Assembly: GCA_964594125.1 (NCBI GenBank)
Contig: CAZQLL010000015.1
Coordinates: forward strand, 1-64,000
Direction: 5' to 3'
DNA: 64,000 nucleotides
From: CAVRZJ01 sp964594125
GTDB taxonomy: Bacteria; Acidobacteriota; Thermoanaerobaculia; Thermoanaerobaculales; Thermoanaerobaculaceae
Position 1 is the stretch's first letter; every line of letters begins with the position of its first letter. Under the pieces are notes generated by a model. The model was given only the letters and a program-made list of their open reading frames with translations. It was not told where the DNA came from and did not search any database. This document shows positions 29,501 to 39,500 of this stretch, one piece after another. Position numbers and translations under genes: made by a program.

Positions 29501-31907
29501 CTGGCTCGAGGACGAGGCGGGCACGGTGTCGACGCGACTGATTACGCAGATCGCCGGCCCGTCGCGGGTCAGCCCGGGCGAGACCGTCGACTACGCGGTC
29601 ACGTACTACGCCGGCGCGGCGGTCGGCAACGCCGTGCTCGTCGTCACCCTGCCGATCGCCGGGGAGTACGAGACCGCGACCGGAGGCGGTGTCTACTGGC
29701 CGGAGCGGCACCAGGTGTTCTGGCGGCTCGGCGACCTGGAGGTCGGCGCCGAGGGAACGATGGCGATCCGCGTCTCCTTCTCCTGGGGGTTGCCCAACGG
29801 CAAGGACAAGACGCTCGCGGTGCTCGTCGGCGACGGCGCCGGCGCCGGCGCGTTCGACGCCGCCTCGTACCACGCCTATCGACAGCCGTCGGTCGCCTCC
29901 AGCGTCGGGCTGTCCGGCGCCGGCCTCGCCGCCGAGCTCGCCGCCCACCCCGAGCTCGGAGAGCTCTACACGGCGGCGACCGCGCAGGGGTTCAAGCTGG
30001 CGGAGGCGCTGCAGATGGTGCTCAACGCGGACATCCCGCTGACGCAGGTGCGGCTGTTCCGCCCGGAAACCGGCTCGTACATGGCGTTGCGGCGCAGCGG
30101 CGACGACACCTGGGCGTTGACCGTCGACCGCGGCGCGCTCTCGGTCAGCGACGTCGACGGCGGCATGCGCCTCGACCTCGAGACGTACCAGTCGAGCGCG
30201 TGGGGAACCTGGGCGGCCGGCGCGGGAACCGCCGCGGTGCCGCTCGCCGGGCTCGGCGCCCCGGCGCCGATCACCGAGGACGAGTGCCGGCGCAACTGCT
30301 ACATGAAGACCGCGGCGCTCATGGTGCCCAGCCTCGTGAGCAAGAAGATCGCCTTCGTGATGGCGATCCCGGAGTGCTGGCAGTGCGGGCGCGGCAGCGC
30401 CACCGCCTGCGGCAAGTGCGTGACCGCGATCGTGCAGATGGCGTCCGAGAGGTTCGAGAAGGCGCTGCCCTTCGTCGGCGAGCTGATCTCAATGTACGAG
30501 TGCAACCGCGATTGCAGGGACCCGGCGAAGCGCGCCCAGCACGTGTGCAGGGAGCCGTTGAGCCTGTGCGCCGGCATGTCGGTGTCGCTGTGGGGGCGGG
30601 AGCGGCCGGTGTACCTGCGCTGGGAGTGCAACCAGAACATGGGGATGTGGGCGCTCTACCCGATCCCGCACTACTGCAACCAGACCGAGGAGTGCGTCCC
30701 CGGCTACGTGAGCTCCGACGGCACGCCGTGCTACAACTGCTGGCTCGACGGGCCGCCGCCGCGCCGCCCGGCCCCTGCCGCCGGCGCGCTGTGCGCGCGC
30801 CTCGCCGCGACGGGCGCCGGCTGCTGCTCGTTCGACGGTCCGGAGGTGCGGCGGGCGCGCGATCCCAACGAGAAGTTCGGTCCGGCGGGCGACGTGCTCC
30901 CCGGCCAGCTCATGACCTACCGCATCACCTACGAGAACGAGGGCGCCGGCCGCGCGTTCGGCGTCTTCATCGTCGACGAGCTCGGGCCCCACCTCGACGA
31001 GGCCACCGTCGCGGTCGCGGGGAACGGCGCGTACTACCCCGAGACGCGGACGATCATCTGGGAGGTCGGGGAGCTCGCGCCGAAGGGGGAGGAAGGCTCG
31101 AAGGGCGAGGTGTCCTTCACGGCGCGGCTGAAGAGCGGGCTGCCCGGCGGCACCGTCGTCGCCAACCAGGCGACGGTGTATTTCCCGTCGGTGCCCGAGG
31201 AGACGCCGACGAACACGGTGGTGAACGTGGTGGCGCCGGTGGTTGCGATCCCGGCGAGCGCCGCGACGCAGGCCGGGACGCCGGTGAGCATCACGCTCGC
31301 CGGCAACGACGTCTCCGGCACGCCGCTCACCTTCGCGATCGTCGAGCCCCCGCTGTACGGCGCGCTCACGGGCGTGCCGCCGGTGGTCACCTACACTCCG
31401 ACAGCCGGCTTCGCCGGCCAGGAGCGCTTCACCTTCACGGCGTCCAACGGCGCCAGCACCAGCCGCCCCGCCGCCGTGACCGTCGAGATCTCGCCGTCGG
31501 CGAGCGACCGCACGCCGCCCGAGGTGGTGTGGTGCGCCCCGGCCGCGGGCGCGACGCTCACCGAGGTGCAGGCGCTGCCGGTCGCGATCGACGAGACCGG
31601 TCCGCTGTACGCGCCGGCGCTGCGGGTGCGCCTCTCGGAGACGCTCGACGCCGCGACGGTGAGCGAGAGCAGCGTCCTCGTCGCGGACGGCGCCGGCCGC
31701 CCGATCGCCCGCTCCGTGCGCTTCGACGCCGCCGCCAACGAGATCGTGGTCTCGCTGCGCGAGGCGTGGCGGCCGATGGGCTACACGGTGACGCTCACGA
31801 CAGCCGTTGCAGACGCCGCCGGCAACCCGCTCGCGGCGCCGTACACGTGGTCGTTCACCGCCAGGCCGCCGGGGCGGCTGCGCGAGCGGGTGTGGTCGGC
31901 GCCGTGA
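26544..31907 (+). CDS. Giant secreted right-handed beta-helix protein with Cys-rich insert and Ig-like C-terminal domains
   Basis: 1787 residues. A signal peptide (MVTSRLQ to ALAA, about residues 1-41) starts at ATG 26544 behind GAAGGAGAG. Five tandem modules of about 187 residues follow, each with a GDWYxIVAxAGSxLRL, YGGRYxNPA and NMAP pattern (DNA period 558-561). They end in the classic NWWGDASGPYHP cap of pectate-lyase-like helices. Next come a first DUF11-like sandwich (about 1010-1110), a cysteine-rich segment of about 180 residues (about 1250-1430), a second DUF11-like domain starting RDPNEKFGPAGDVLPGQ, a cadherin-like TYTPTAGFAGQERFTF repeat, and an Ig-like (Big_5/SbsA-type) terminal domain. 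The product is likely cell-surface or extracellular. No catalytic residues are recognised; carbohydrate binding or adhesion is inference. It is paralogous to the next gene. Confidence 0.85.
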   Translation: MVTSRLQSPHLSTVPPVAVRPRRLLLAAIVALLAPAGPALAATAVPGQTIAGAVSWTAAGSPYVVQGWLTIASGGSLAVGAGVQVRFAGGHGITVQEGGWLTAGGTAGQPVVLTSDAATPQAGDWYHIVAEAGSHLRLTHCDLAYGGRYSNPALILRGSDAEVRNCSVHDFPGTGINIENAGNTALLADTAVTTLTGWAIYQSTMNMAPRYSNVVLAGGGVNGVVIDGDTVAGSVTLDGSAARLSGAPILMRYGTIVPAGATLRIAPGTDLRTAPGGSFEVRDGGALIAEGTAQAPILIRANTASPAAGDWYYIVAQAGSRVRLAHCDIGYGGRYSNPALIVRSSDVELRNCTLHDFPGTGINLEGNGIAPLVADTAITTLTGWAIYQSTVNMAPRYERVALSGGGVNAPVIDGDTVSGAVTLDGTAARFVGGAPIIMRYGTIVASGATLTLAAGTELRTAFGGAIDVRDGGALVAEGTAVAPIRFRANTATPTAGDWYHIVAQAGSRLRLKYCDIGYGGRYANPALILRGSDAEVRNCTLHDFAGTGINLEGNGITPTIAGTTITTTTGWALYQNTMNMAPQYSSVTLSGGGVNALVVDGSTVSGSVTLAGNAAKFTGRKPIILVNPTIVPDGATLTIAAGTELRTPLGGSFDVQSGGTLIAEGTAAAPVTFRANTATPAAGDWYYIVAQAGSHLRLKHCDIGYGGKYNNPVVLLRGADTTIDSSVIHHGPAVGVQIENAGVTPTISGSRIENNGGWAVYQTAMSMAPRFADVTLSGNGHDALLVDGDRVAGAVVLDAAGLGGAPIHLVRSATVLDGASLTLAAGTNLRIPNGWALTVASGGTLVADGTPASRVSILPDVDAPAAGYWYYIDAQAGSHLRLTDTDVRYGGRYANATVRIQTSDAKVERCTVRDSAGDGIWVAGDARPRLTNDQIAANPFGVRNVSPATFVDARFNWWGDASGPYHPALNPQGKGNAVSDRVLFVPWLEDEAGTVSTRLITQIAGPSRVSPGETVDYAVTYYAGAAVGNAVLVVTLPIAGEYETATGGGVYWPERHQVFWRLGDLEVGAEGTMAIRVSFSWGLPNGKDKTLAVLVGDGAGAGAFDAASYHAYRQPSVASSVGLSGAGLAAELAAHPELGELYTAATAQGFKLAEALQMVLNADIPLTQVRLFRPETGSYMALRRSGDDTWALTVDRGALSVSDVDGGMRLDLETYQSSAWGTWAAGAGTAAVPLAGLGAPAPITEDECRRNCYMKTAALMVPSLVSKKIAFVMAIPECWQCGRGSATACGKCVTAIVQMASERFEKALPFVGELISMYECNRDCRDPAKRAQHVCREPLSLCAGMSVSLWGRERPVYLRWECNQNMGMWALYPIPHYCNQTEECVPGYVSSDGTPCYNCWLDGPPPRRPAPAAGALCARLAATGAGCCSFDGPEVRRARDPNEKFGPAGDVLPGQLMTYRITYENEGAGRAFGVFIVDELGPHLDEATVAVAGNGAYYPETRTIIWEVGELAPKGEEGSKGEVSFTARLKSGLPGGTVVANQATVYFPSVPEETPTNTVVNVVAPVVAIPASAATQAGTPVSITLAGNDVSGTPLTFAIVEPPLYGALTGVPPVVTYTPTAGFAGQERFTFTASNGASTSRPAAVTVEISPSASDRTPPEVVWCAPAAGATLTEVQALPVAIDETGPLYAPALRVRLSETLDAATVSESSVLVADGAGRPIARSVRFDAAANEIVVSLREAWRPMGYTVTLTTAVADAAGNPLAAPYTWSFTARPPGRLRERVWSAP

Positions 31908-31913
31908 GCCGGC
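31830..31913 (+). repeat. 84-bp exact repeat, copy 1 (3' end of beta-helix gene 1)
   Basis: Identical to 36425-36508. It covers the last 25 codons, the stop TGA and six bases beyond. Confidence 0.9.
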
Positions 31914-32095
31914 CGGGCGCGCGGCTGCGGCGCACCCCGCCCCCGGGGTCGCGGCGCTCGCACGGGGCGCGTCTCGGCGCACATGGCATTGACTCGCGCC
32001 GTGTCGCAGGTGACACTGTGGTGTGACGCGGCCGGGGGGGGCGGTCGGCGGAGTCGAGGCATGTCGCAGGACCCGGCACGGGAGAGGTGAGCGCC
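31914..32095. other. Gap between the two beta-helix genes
   Basis: About 180 bases without a convincing gene. No clear promoter or terminator is seen. The next gene has its own GGAGAGG ribosome site at 32081-32087. Confidence 0.3.
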
Positions 32096-35000
32096 ATGAC
32101 TCGATCAACCCACTGCCGTCCGCATCCCGCGACGTTTCACTCTCCAGCGCAGACGCTGCTTGAGCGCGCGGCGCGCCGCCGTGAGCGCCGCCGCGCCGGC
32201 GTGAGGGTCCTCCTCGCTTTCGTCGCCGCGGCGGCCGTGGCGCCGGCGTCTGCCGTCGCCGCGACCGCCGTGCCCGGGGGCACGATCGCGTCGTCCACCA
32301 CATGGGCGCCGGCGGGGAGCCCGTACGTGGTGCAGGGGGCAGTGTCGGTCGCGAGCGGCGCGACCCTCACGATCGCGGCCGGTGTCGAGGTGCGCTTCGC
32401 GAAAGGCACGCAGCTCATCGTCGGCAACGGCGGCGGGCTGCTGGCGGTGGGCAGCGCGGGGCAGCCGGTCCTCCTCACCTCGGACGCGGCCACGCCCGCC
32501 GCCGGCGACTGGTACGCGGTGCGCGCGCTCGTCGGGTCGACGGTACGGCTGGAGCACGTCGACATCGGCTACGCCGGGGCGTCGGCGTACCCGTCGCTGT
32601 CGATCCAGACCTCCGCTGCGGACATCCGCAACTGCCGCATCCACCACGGCGCCGGCGCCGGGGTGCAGCTCGACGGCGCCGGCCTGGCGCCGGTGCTCGA
32701 GCACGTCGACATCGACCACCATGCGGGGCCCGCGCTGTACCAGAGCACGATCACCATGGCGCCGGCGCTCAGCGGCCTGGCCTTCGCCGCATGCGCCCCC
32801 GATGCGCTGGTGATCGGCAACGGGATCGCCACCGCCGACGTGACGCTCGACGGGAGCGCCGCCGTCCTCAACGGCGCGCCGGTGCTGCTCGCCAGCCATC
32901 TCGAGGTGCGCTCGGGCGCCACGGTGACGATCGCGCCCGGCACCACGCTGAAGGGACCGGCGGGCATCTTCCAGGTTCAGGTGAACGGCGGCGGTTCGCT
33001 GCGCGCCGTGGGGACCGTCGCCGCGCCGATCGTGCTCACGTCGGACGCGGCGTCGCCCGCTCCCGGAGATTGGTACGCAGTGCGCGCGCTCGCCGGGTCG
33101 ACGGTACGGCTGGAGCACGTCGAGATCGGCTACGCCGGTGCGTCGGCGTACCCGTCGCTGTCGCTCCAGACCTCCGCCGCCGAAGTGCGCAACTGCCGCA
33201 TCCACCACGGCGCCGGCGCCGGCGTCCAGCTCGACGGCGCCGGCCTCGCGCCGACGCTCGCCGCGCTGCGCGTCGAGAGCCACGCCGGCCCCGCGCTGTA
33301 TCAGAGCACGATCAACATGACCCCCGCGCTCAGCGGGTTGTCGTTCGCCGGCAACACCCCCGACGCGCGGGTGATCGCGAGCCCGTTGGTCACGACGAAC
33401 GTCGCACTCGACGGGAGCGCCGCGGTCCTCGGCGGCGCGCCGGTCGTGCTCACCGGCCACGTGGAGGTGCGCTCCGGCGGCACCCTGGCGATCGCGCCCG
33501 GCACCACGGTCATGGGGCCGGCCGGCAGCCACCAGATCATCGTCTCCGACGGCGGCACCCTGCGCGCGGCGGGGACCGCCGATGCGCCGATCCTGCTGAC
33601 ATCGGACGCGGCATCGCCTGCGCCGGGCGACTGGTACGCGGTGCGCGCGCTCGCCGGCGGCACGGCGACGCTGGAGCACTGCGTCATCACCTACGCCGGC
33701 CGCGGCGGCTACGCCGCGATCCGCGCCGAGGACGCCACGGCCACCCTCGCCGTCACCTCGACCGAGGTGCGCGACTCCGCCGCCGAGGCGCTCTGGGTGG
33801 CGCGCGAGGCGAAGCCGTTCCTCAAGGGTAACCGATTTCACGGCAACGCGTTCGGAGTCCGCAACGTGAACGCCGCGCTGTACGCCGACGCGCGCATGAC
33901 GTGGTGGGGCGACCCGACGGGGCCGTTCCATCCCACCCTGAACCCCGGCGGCAAGGGCAATGCGGTCTCGGACAGAGTCCTCTTCATCCCGTGGGCGACC
34001 GACCCGGAGGGGACCCCGTCCGCAGGGCTGGCGGTGCAGCTCGTCGGCCCCGGCTCCGCGAGCCCCGGGCAGACGGTCGAGTACACCGCCGAGTACTTCG
34101 CGGCGCGCGACGCCGCCGACGCCGTCCTCGTCATCACGCTGCCGTTCGGCAGCCTCTGGGTGCCCGCGGGTGACGAGCGCTACGACGCCACGCGCCATGA
34201 GGTCTTCTGGAGCATAGGCGACATCCCCGCCGACACCGCCGGCAGGCGGACCGCACGCGTGCTCTTCGGGTGGGGGCTGCCACAGGGCTACCAGGATGAG
34301 GCGGCCGCGATGGTCGGTGGCGGCGACGGCATCGGCGTCGACCTCGAGCTCGACCTCGCCCGCTACCGTGACTTCCCGCCGCGGCGACCCGGCAGCGGGA
34401 AGGTCATGTCCGACGGCGAGGTCGAGAGCGAGATCGCCGGCAGTGCGGCCGTCGCCGCTCATGCTGCCGCGGTGCGCGCCCTTGGCTACGTGCCGATGGG
34501 CGGCCGCAACATCCTTCGCGACGACGGCGGCGGCTTCACCGAGCTCGGCTTTCTCGACCCGCGCGGACACGGCGCCGTCTTCATCCGTCGCGACCACGCC
34601 GGCGGCCAGGTGCTGCGCAACACGTTCACGCCCGCGGAGGTCCGTGTCGAGGACTCCGGCGGCGGCATCGCGTTCACGTTTCCCGACGGCGGGCCTCGCC
34701 CCTTCGGGTCGTGGTCGGCGCTGGCGGGAGGGCAGGAATCGGCGGTGCCGGCGGTGGGCGGAGGGCTGGCGGCACTGGCGCGTGGCGCGCCGGTGCCGAC
34801 GCTCGCGCTGTGTCTTCGCAACTGCCTCGGGGAGAACTCGGCGGGGTACTTCCTCGCCAAGCTGAGCGCGCTCTACGACGGGTTCCAGCAGGCCAGAGCG
34901 TGCACGGAGGCCGTCCTGGCGCAAGGCGCGGCGGAGGGCGAGGAGGCGCGGAAGGGCTGCTTCTACGCGCTGCTCGGCATCGCCGGCAGGGTAACCGGTC

Positions 35001-36502
35001 TCGACGTGCCAGACGACGAGATGGAGGTGCTCGACAGCTGCATCAGCGACTGTCGGGCGAACCCGGCGTCGCATGTCTGCACCCAGCGGCGTGTCGTGGC
35101 GGAGCCCACCCCGGAGCAGAAGCACTGGCTCTGGAGGTTCTTTCCGAACCTCCCGGGGCGCACCTACATCGTGCTGGAGTGCAGGGACGGCATTCTGCTC
35201 AACGGCGTGCGCGGCGACTGCCCGCTCGGCTACCGCGTCAACCCCGCGGTGTGGAACCTCACGCTCCAGCCACCGGGACCGTGCGAACCGAACCCGGCAG
35301 CCGAGCGAGCGGTGGACCTCGATACGGAGATGAGGATCAGGCAACGCTGCTGGTCGCCCCTCGCCAACCTGCGCGGCTCGGCGGCCGGCCAACCCCCCGG
35401 CGACTGCGCCGAGGCGGGTTTCGACGCCGTCCCGACGACCGTCGCGGCGCCGCGCGACCCCAACGCCAAGGAGGGACCGCCGCCGCAGGTGCTGCCCGAC
35501 GAGCGGCTCGCCTACACCGTCTTCTACGAGAACGTCGGCGCCGGCGTGGCGGAGGGCGTGTACGTGGTCGACGAACTCGACCCGGCGATCGACGACACGA
35601 CGCTGGAGATCGGCGGCTCCGGCGTGTACTACGCCGCCTCCCGCTCGGTGGTGTGGAGCGTCGGCCAGCTCGCGCCGCACGGCGAGCCCGGCTCTTCCGG
35701 GTCGGTGACGCTGGCGGCCCGCCTCCTGCCCGGCGCCGTCGCAGGCACGCGGGTGCGCAACCGCGCCGTCGTTTTCTTCCCGTCGGTCCCCGAGGAGACG
35801 CCCACCAACTGGGTCGAGAGCGTCGTCACGCCGCTCGCCGCGGACGCGGCCCGCGTGACCACCGAGGCGGGGCAGCCGGTCGCTGTGCAGCTCGCGGCGC
35901 GGCCGGAGACCGCGGCGGGGCTGGGGTTCACGGTGACCCGCGCGCCCGCATTCGGCACGCTCTCCGGCACCCCGCCGGCGCTCACCTACACGCCTGCTGC
36001 CGGCTTCGTCGGCAGCGACCGCTTCGCCTTCGTCGCCGCTTCCGGCGTCACCATCAGCCCGGAGGCCGAGGTGGCGATCGAGGTGGTGCCGCCGGCGGTC
36101 GACGCCGTGCGGCCCGCGGTCACCTGGGTGTGGCCGGAGGCCGGCTCGACGGTGCAGGAGCTCCGCATGCAGCCGACCGGCGTCTCGGCGGCCGGGCCGG
36201 CGTACGAGCCGGCGCTGCTCGTCGAGCTCTCCGAGCCGCTCGACCCCGCGAGCGTGACCGATGCGGCGGTGACGGTGCGCGACGCCGCGGGGCGCACGGT
36301 GCCGGCGGCCGTCGCCTGGGACGCCGGCACGCGGCGGCTGCGCGTCGCCCTCGCCGAGCGCTGGCGCGCAACCACCTACACGGTCACCCTCGGGACCAGC
36401 CTCGCCGATCTCGCCGGGAACCGCCTCGCGGCGCCGTACACGTGGTCGTTCACCGCCAGGCCGCCGGGGCGGCTGCGCGAGCGGGTGTGGTCGGCGCCGT
36501 GA
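32096..36502 (+). CDS. Second giant secreted beta-helix protein, paralogue of the preceding gene
   Basis: 1468 residues. A long positively charged N-region and a hydrophobic core (VLLAFVAAAAVAPASAVA) form the export signal. ATG at 32096 with GGAGAGG eight bases before; an in-frame GTG lies nine bases upstream. Three tandem modules have a GDWYAVRAL, SAYPSL and QTSAA pattern (561-base period), followed by the TWWGDPTGPFHP cap. Then come a DUF11-like sandwich, a shorter Cys-containing region (about 900-1060), a second DUF11-like domain beginning RDPNAKEGPPPQVLPDE, a TYTPAAGFVGSDRFAF cadherin-like repeat and an Ig-like end. Domain order equals that of the first paralogue; it has fewer helix modules. 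The last 25 codons are identical to the first gene, while the body is only moderately similar. Confidence 0.85.
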   Translation: MTRSTHCRPHPATFHSPAQTLLERAARRRERRRAGVRVLLAFVAAAAVAPASAVAATAVPGGTIASSTTWAPAGSPYVVQGAVSVASGATLTIAAGVEVRFAKGTQLIVGNGGGLLAVGSAGQPVLLTSDAATPAAGDWYAVRALVGSTVRLEHVDIGYAGASAYPSLSIQTSAADIRNCRIHHGAGAGVQLDGAGLAPVLEHVDIDHHAGPALYQSTITMAPALSGLAFAACAPDALVIGNGIATADVTLDGSAAVLNGAPVLLASHLEVRSGATVTIAPGTTLKGPAGIFQVQVNGGGSLRAVGTVAAPIVLTSDAASPAPGDWYAVRALAGSTVRLEHVEIGYAGASAYPSLSLQTSAAEVRNCRIHHGAGAGVQLDGAGLAPTLAALRVESHAGPALYQSTINMTPALSGLSFAGNTPDARVIASPLVTTNVALDGSAAVLGGAPVVLTGHVEVRSGGTLAIAPGTTVMGPAGSHQIIVSDGGTLRAAGTADAPILLTSDAASPAPGDWYAVRALAGGTATLEHCVITYAGRGGYAAIRAEDATATLAVTSTEVRDSAAEALWVAREAKPFLKGNRFHGNAFGVRNVNAALYADARMTWWGDPTGPFHPTLNPGGKGNAVSDRVLFIPWATDPEGTPSAGLAVQLVGPGSASPGQTVEYTAEYFAARDAADAVLVITLPFGSLWVPAGDERYDATRHEVFWSIGDIPADTAGRRTARVLFGWGLPQGYQDEAAAMVGGGDGIGVDLELDLARYRDFPPRRPGSGKVMSDGEVESEIAGSAAVAAHAAAVRALGYVPMGGRNILRDDGGGFTELGFLDPRGHGAVFIRRDHAGGQVLRNTFTPAEVRVEDSGGGIAFTFPDGGPRPFGSWSALAGGQESAVPAVGGGLAALARGAPVPTLALCLRNCLGENSAGYFLAKLSALYDGFQQARACTEAVLAQGAAEGEEARKGCFYALLGIAGRVTGLDVPDDEMEVLDSCISDCRANPASHVCTQRRVVAEPTPEQKHWLWRFFPNLPGRTYIVLECRDGILLNGVRGDCPLGYRVNPAVWNLTLQPPGPCEPNPAAERAVDLDTEMRIRQRCWSPLANLRGSAAGQPPGDCAEAGFDAVPTTVAAPRDPNAKEGPPPQVLPDERLAYTVFYENVGAGVAEGVYVVDELDPAIDDTTLEIGGSGVYYAASRSVVWSVGQLAPHGEPGSSGSVTLAARLLPGAVAGTRVRNRAVVFFPSVPEETPTNWVESVVTPLAADAARVTTEAGQPVAVQLAARPETAAGLGFTVTRAPAFGTLSGTPPALTYTPAAGFVGSDRFAFVAASGVTISPEAEVAIEVVPPAVDAVRPAVTWVWPEAGSTVQELRMQPTGVSAAGPAYEPALLVELSEPLDPASVTDAAVTVRDAAGRTVPAAVAWDAGTRRLRVALAERWRATTYTVTLGTSLADLAGNRLAAPYTWSFTARPPGRLRERVWSAP

Positions 36503-36508
36503 GCCGGC
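36425..36508 (+). repeat. 84-bp exact repeat, copy 2 (3' end of beta-helix gene 2)
   Basis: Same sequence and same position relative to the stop codon as 31830-31913. Confidence 0.9.
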
Positions 36509-36581
36509 GCCGGCCGGCGCGCACGCTCGGGCGGCGGCTACAATCCCGACGGACCGCGAGCGGTCCCCGCGGAGGTGGCCC

Positions 36582-39500
36582 GTGAAACGCGCCCTCGGTC
36601 TCGTGCTCGTGACCCTTGCGACGGTGTGCGGCGCGGCGGAGGCGCCGGCGAAACGGGACTACCCGATCGCGCCGGTGCCGTTCACCGACGTCCGCATCGA
36701 CGACGCCTTCTGGGGGCCGCGCCAGGAGACCAACCGCACGGCGACGATCCCGTACGCCATCCGCATGTGCGAGGAGACCGGACGCGTCGACAACTTCGCG
36801 GTCGCCGGCAGGCTCAAGGAGGGGAAGTTCGTCGGCTACCGCTACAACGACTCCGACGTCTTCAAGGTGCTGGAGGCGGCGGCGTACTCGCTCCACGTGC
36901 ACCCCGATCCCGCCCTGGCCGCCACGGTGGACCGGATCGTCGCCTACATCGCGGCGGCGCAGGAGCCGGACGGCTACCTCTACACGCCGCGCACCATCGA
37001 CCCGAAAAGCATGCCGCCGCGCACCGGGCCGGAACGCTGGTCGTTCCTCGAGCAGAGCCACGAGCTGTACAACGTCGGCCACATGTACGAGGCCGCGGTG
37101 GCGCACTTCCAGGCCACCGGCAAGCGCGCCCTCCTCGACGTCGCGCTGAAGAACGCCGACCTCGTCTGCCGCACCTTCGGTCCGTCGCCGGGGCAGCACA
37201 AGGGGGTGCCCGGCCACGAGGAGATCGAGATCGGCCTCGTGAAGCTGTACCGGGTGACCGGCGACGAAAGGTACCTGCGCCAGGCGGCGTGGTTCCTCGA
37301 CCAGCGCGGGCGCGCGCGCGGACGCACGCTGTACACCTACGAGGGCGACGTCACCTACGCGCAGGACCACATGCCGGTCGCGGACCAGCGCGAGGCGGTC
37401 GGCCACGCGGTCCGCGCGCTCTACCTGTACTCCGCGATGGCCGACGTCGCGGCGCTCACCGGCAACGCCGACTACTGGAAGGCGCTCGACCACCTGTGGG
37501 GCTCGATCGTCGGCGGCAAGCTCTACGTCACCGGCGGCCTCGGCGCCTCGGGCGACAACGAGGCGTTCGGCCCGCCGTACGACCTCCCCAACATCACCGC
37601 CTACTCGGAGACCTGCGCCGGCGTCGCCAACGTCCTCTTCAACCAGCGCATGTTCCTCGCGCACGGCAGCGCGAGGTACGTCGACGTGCTCGAGCGCACG
37701 CTGTACAACGCGGTGCTCGCCGGGGTGGGGCTGTCGGGCGACCGCTTCTTCTACGACAACCCGCTCGCCTCCTGCCGCCGCCACGAGCGCGCCGGGTGGT
37801 TCGGCTGCTCGTGCTGCCCGCCCAACGTGGCGCGGCTGCTCGCCTCGCTCGCCGGCTACGTTTACGCCGCCCGCGGCGACGAGCTGTTCGTCAACCTGTT
37901 CGTCGGCAGCACCGCCAGGGCGGCGGTTGCCGGCACCCAGGTCGTGATCAGCCAGAACACCGACTACCCCTGGAACGGCACGGTGTCGATCGCGCTCGAC
38001 CCCGAGCGCGACGTCGAGGCGGCGCTGCGCGTGCGCGTTCCCGGCTGGGCGCTCGATCGCGCCGACAGCGGCGGCCTGTATCGCTTCGGCGAGCCCAGCC
38101 ACGCCGTGCCGCGGCTGTCGGTCAACGGCGCCCCCGTGGAGCTGCCGCTCGACGGGGACGGCTACGCGACGATCCGCCGCACCTGGCGCAAGGGCGACCG
38201 CGTCGAGCTCGAGCTGCCGATGGAGGTGCGCACCGTCGTCGCCAGTCCGGAGGTGAGGAGCGTCGCCGGCCGCTTCGCCCTCCAGCGCGGACCGCTGGTG
38301 TACGCCGCCGAGGGGCCGGACAACGGCGGCCGCGCCGTCAACCTCGTGCTCGACCCGCACGCGGCGTACCAGGCCGCCTTCCGGAAGGACCTCCTCGGCG
38401 GCGTCGCCACGATCACCGGCCCGGCGAAGGCCGTGATCCGCGACGACGTGCTCGGGCTGCGCACCGTCGCCGCCGGTGTCGTCGCCATCCCGTACTGGGC
38501 CTGGGCCCACCGCGGGCCGTCGGAGATGACCGTGTGGTTCCCCACCGACACGTCGCAGGTGCCGCCGCCCGAGGTCACCGCCGAGCCGTTCGGGCAGATG
38601 CCCGACGGCCGGCCCGTACGCCTCTTCACGCTCGTCAACCGCAACAACGTGAAGGTGCAGATCACCAGCTTCGGCGGCAAGGTTGTGTCGCTCGCGGTGC
38701 CCGACCGCGCGGGGACGTTCGCCGACGTGGTGCTCGGCTACGCGACGCTGCCGGAGTGGCTCGCCGGCAACCCGTACTTCGGGGCGCTGATCGGCCGCTA
38801 CGCCAACCGCATCGCCGGCGGCGCCTTCACGCTCGACGGCAGGAACCACGCCCTCGCGCGCAACAACGGACCGAACGCGCTGCACGGCGGCCCCGGCGGC
38901 TTCCACAACGTGCTCTGGGACGCGGTCGAGGTCGCGACCGACGACGCGCGCGGCGTCGAGCTCACCTACGTCAGCAAGGACGGCGAGGAAGGCTACCCCG
39001 GCACCCTGAAGGCTGTCGTCACCTACACCTTGAACAACCGCAACGAGCTCGAGATCTCCTACAAGGCCACTACCGACAAGCCGACGGTGGTCAACCTCAC
39101 CCACCACTCGTTCTTCAACCTGCGCGGCGCCGGCAACGGCGACATCCTCGGCCACCGGCTGCAGATCGCCGCCGAGCGATTCACGCCCGTCGATGCGACG
39201 CTGATCCCGACCGGCGAGCTACGCCCGGTCGCCGGCACGCCGTTCGACTTCCGCTCGGCCCACGCGATCGGCGAGCGCATCGGCGCCGCCGACACGCAGC
39301 TCTCCTACGGCAAGGGGTACGACCACAACTTCGTGCTCGACGGCACGCCGGGCGACCTGCGCCTCGCCGCGGTCGTCGTCGAGCCCGAGTCCGGCCGCCG
39401 CATGGATGTGCTCACCACCGAGCCCGGCCTCCAGTTCTACGCCGGCAACTTCCTCGACGGCTCCGACAGGGGGAAGCGCGGACTGGCCTACGGCTTCCGT

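Noticed and set aside
26478..29948. A 1156-codon minus-strand frame opposite the beta-helix gene
   Set aside because: It is a mirror of the repeated modules (Gly/Arg/Asp-rich) with no domain.
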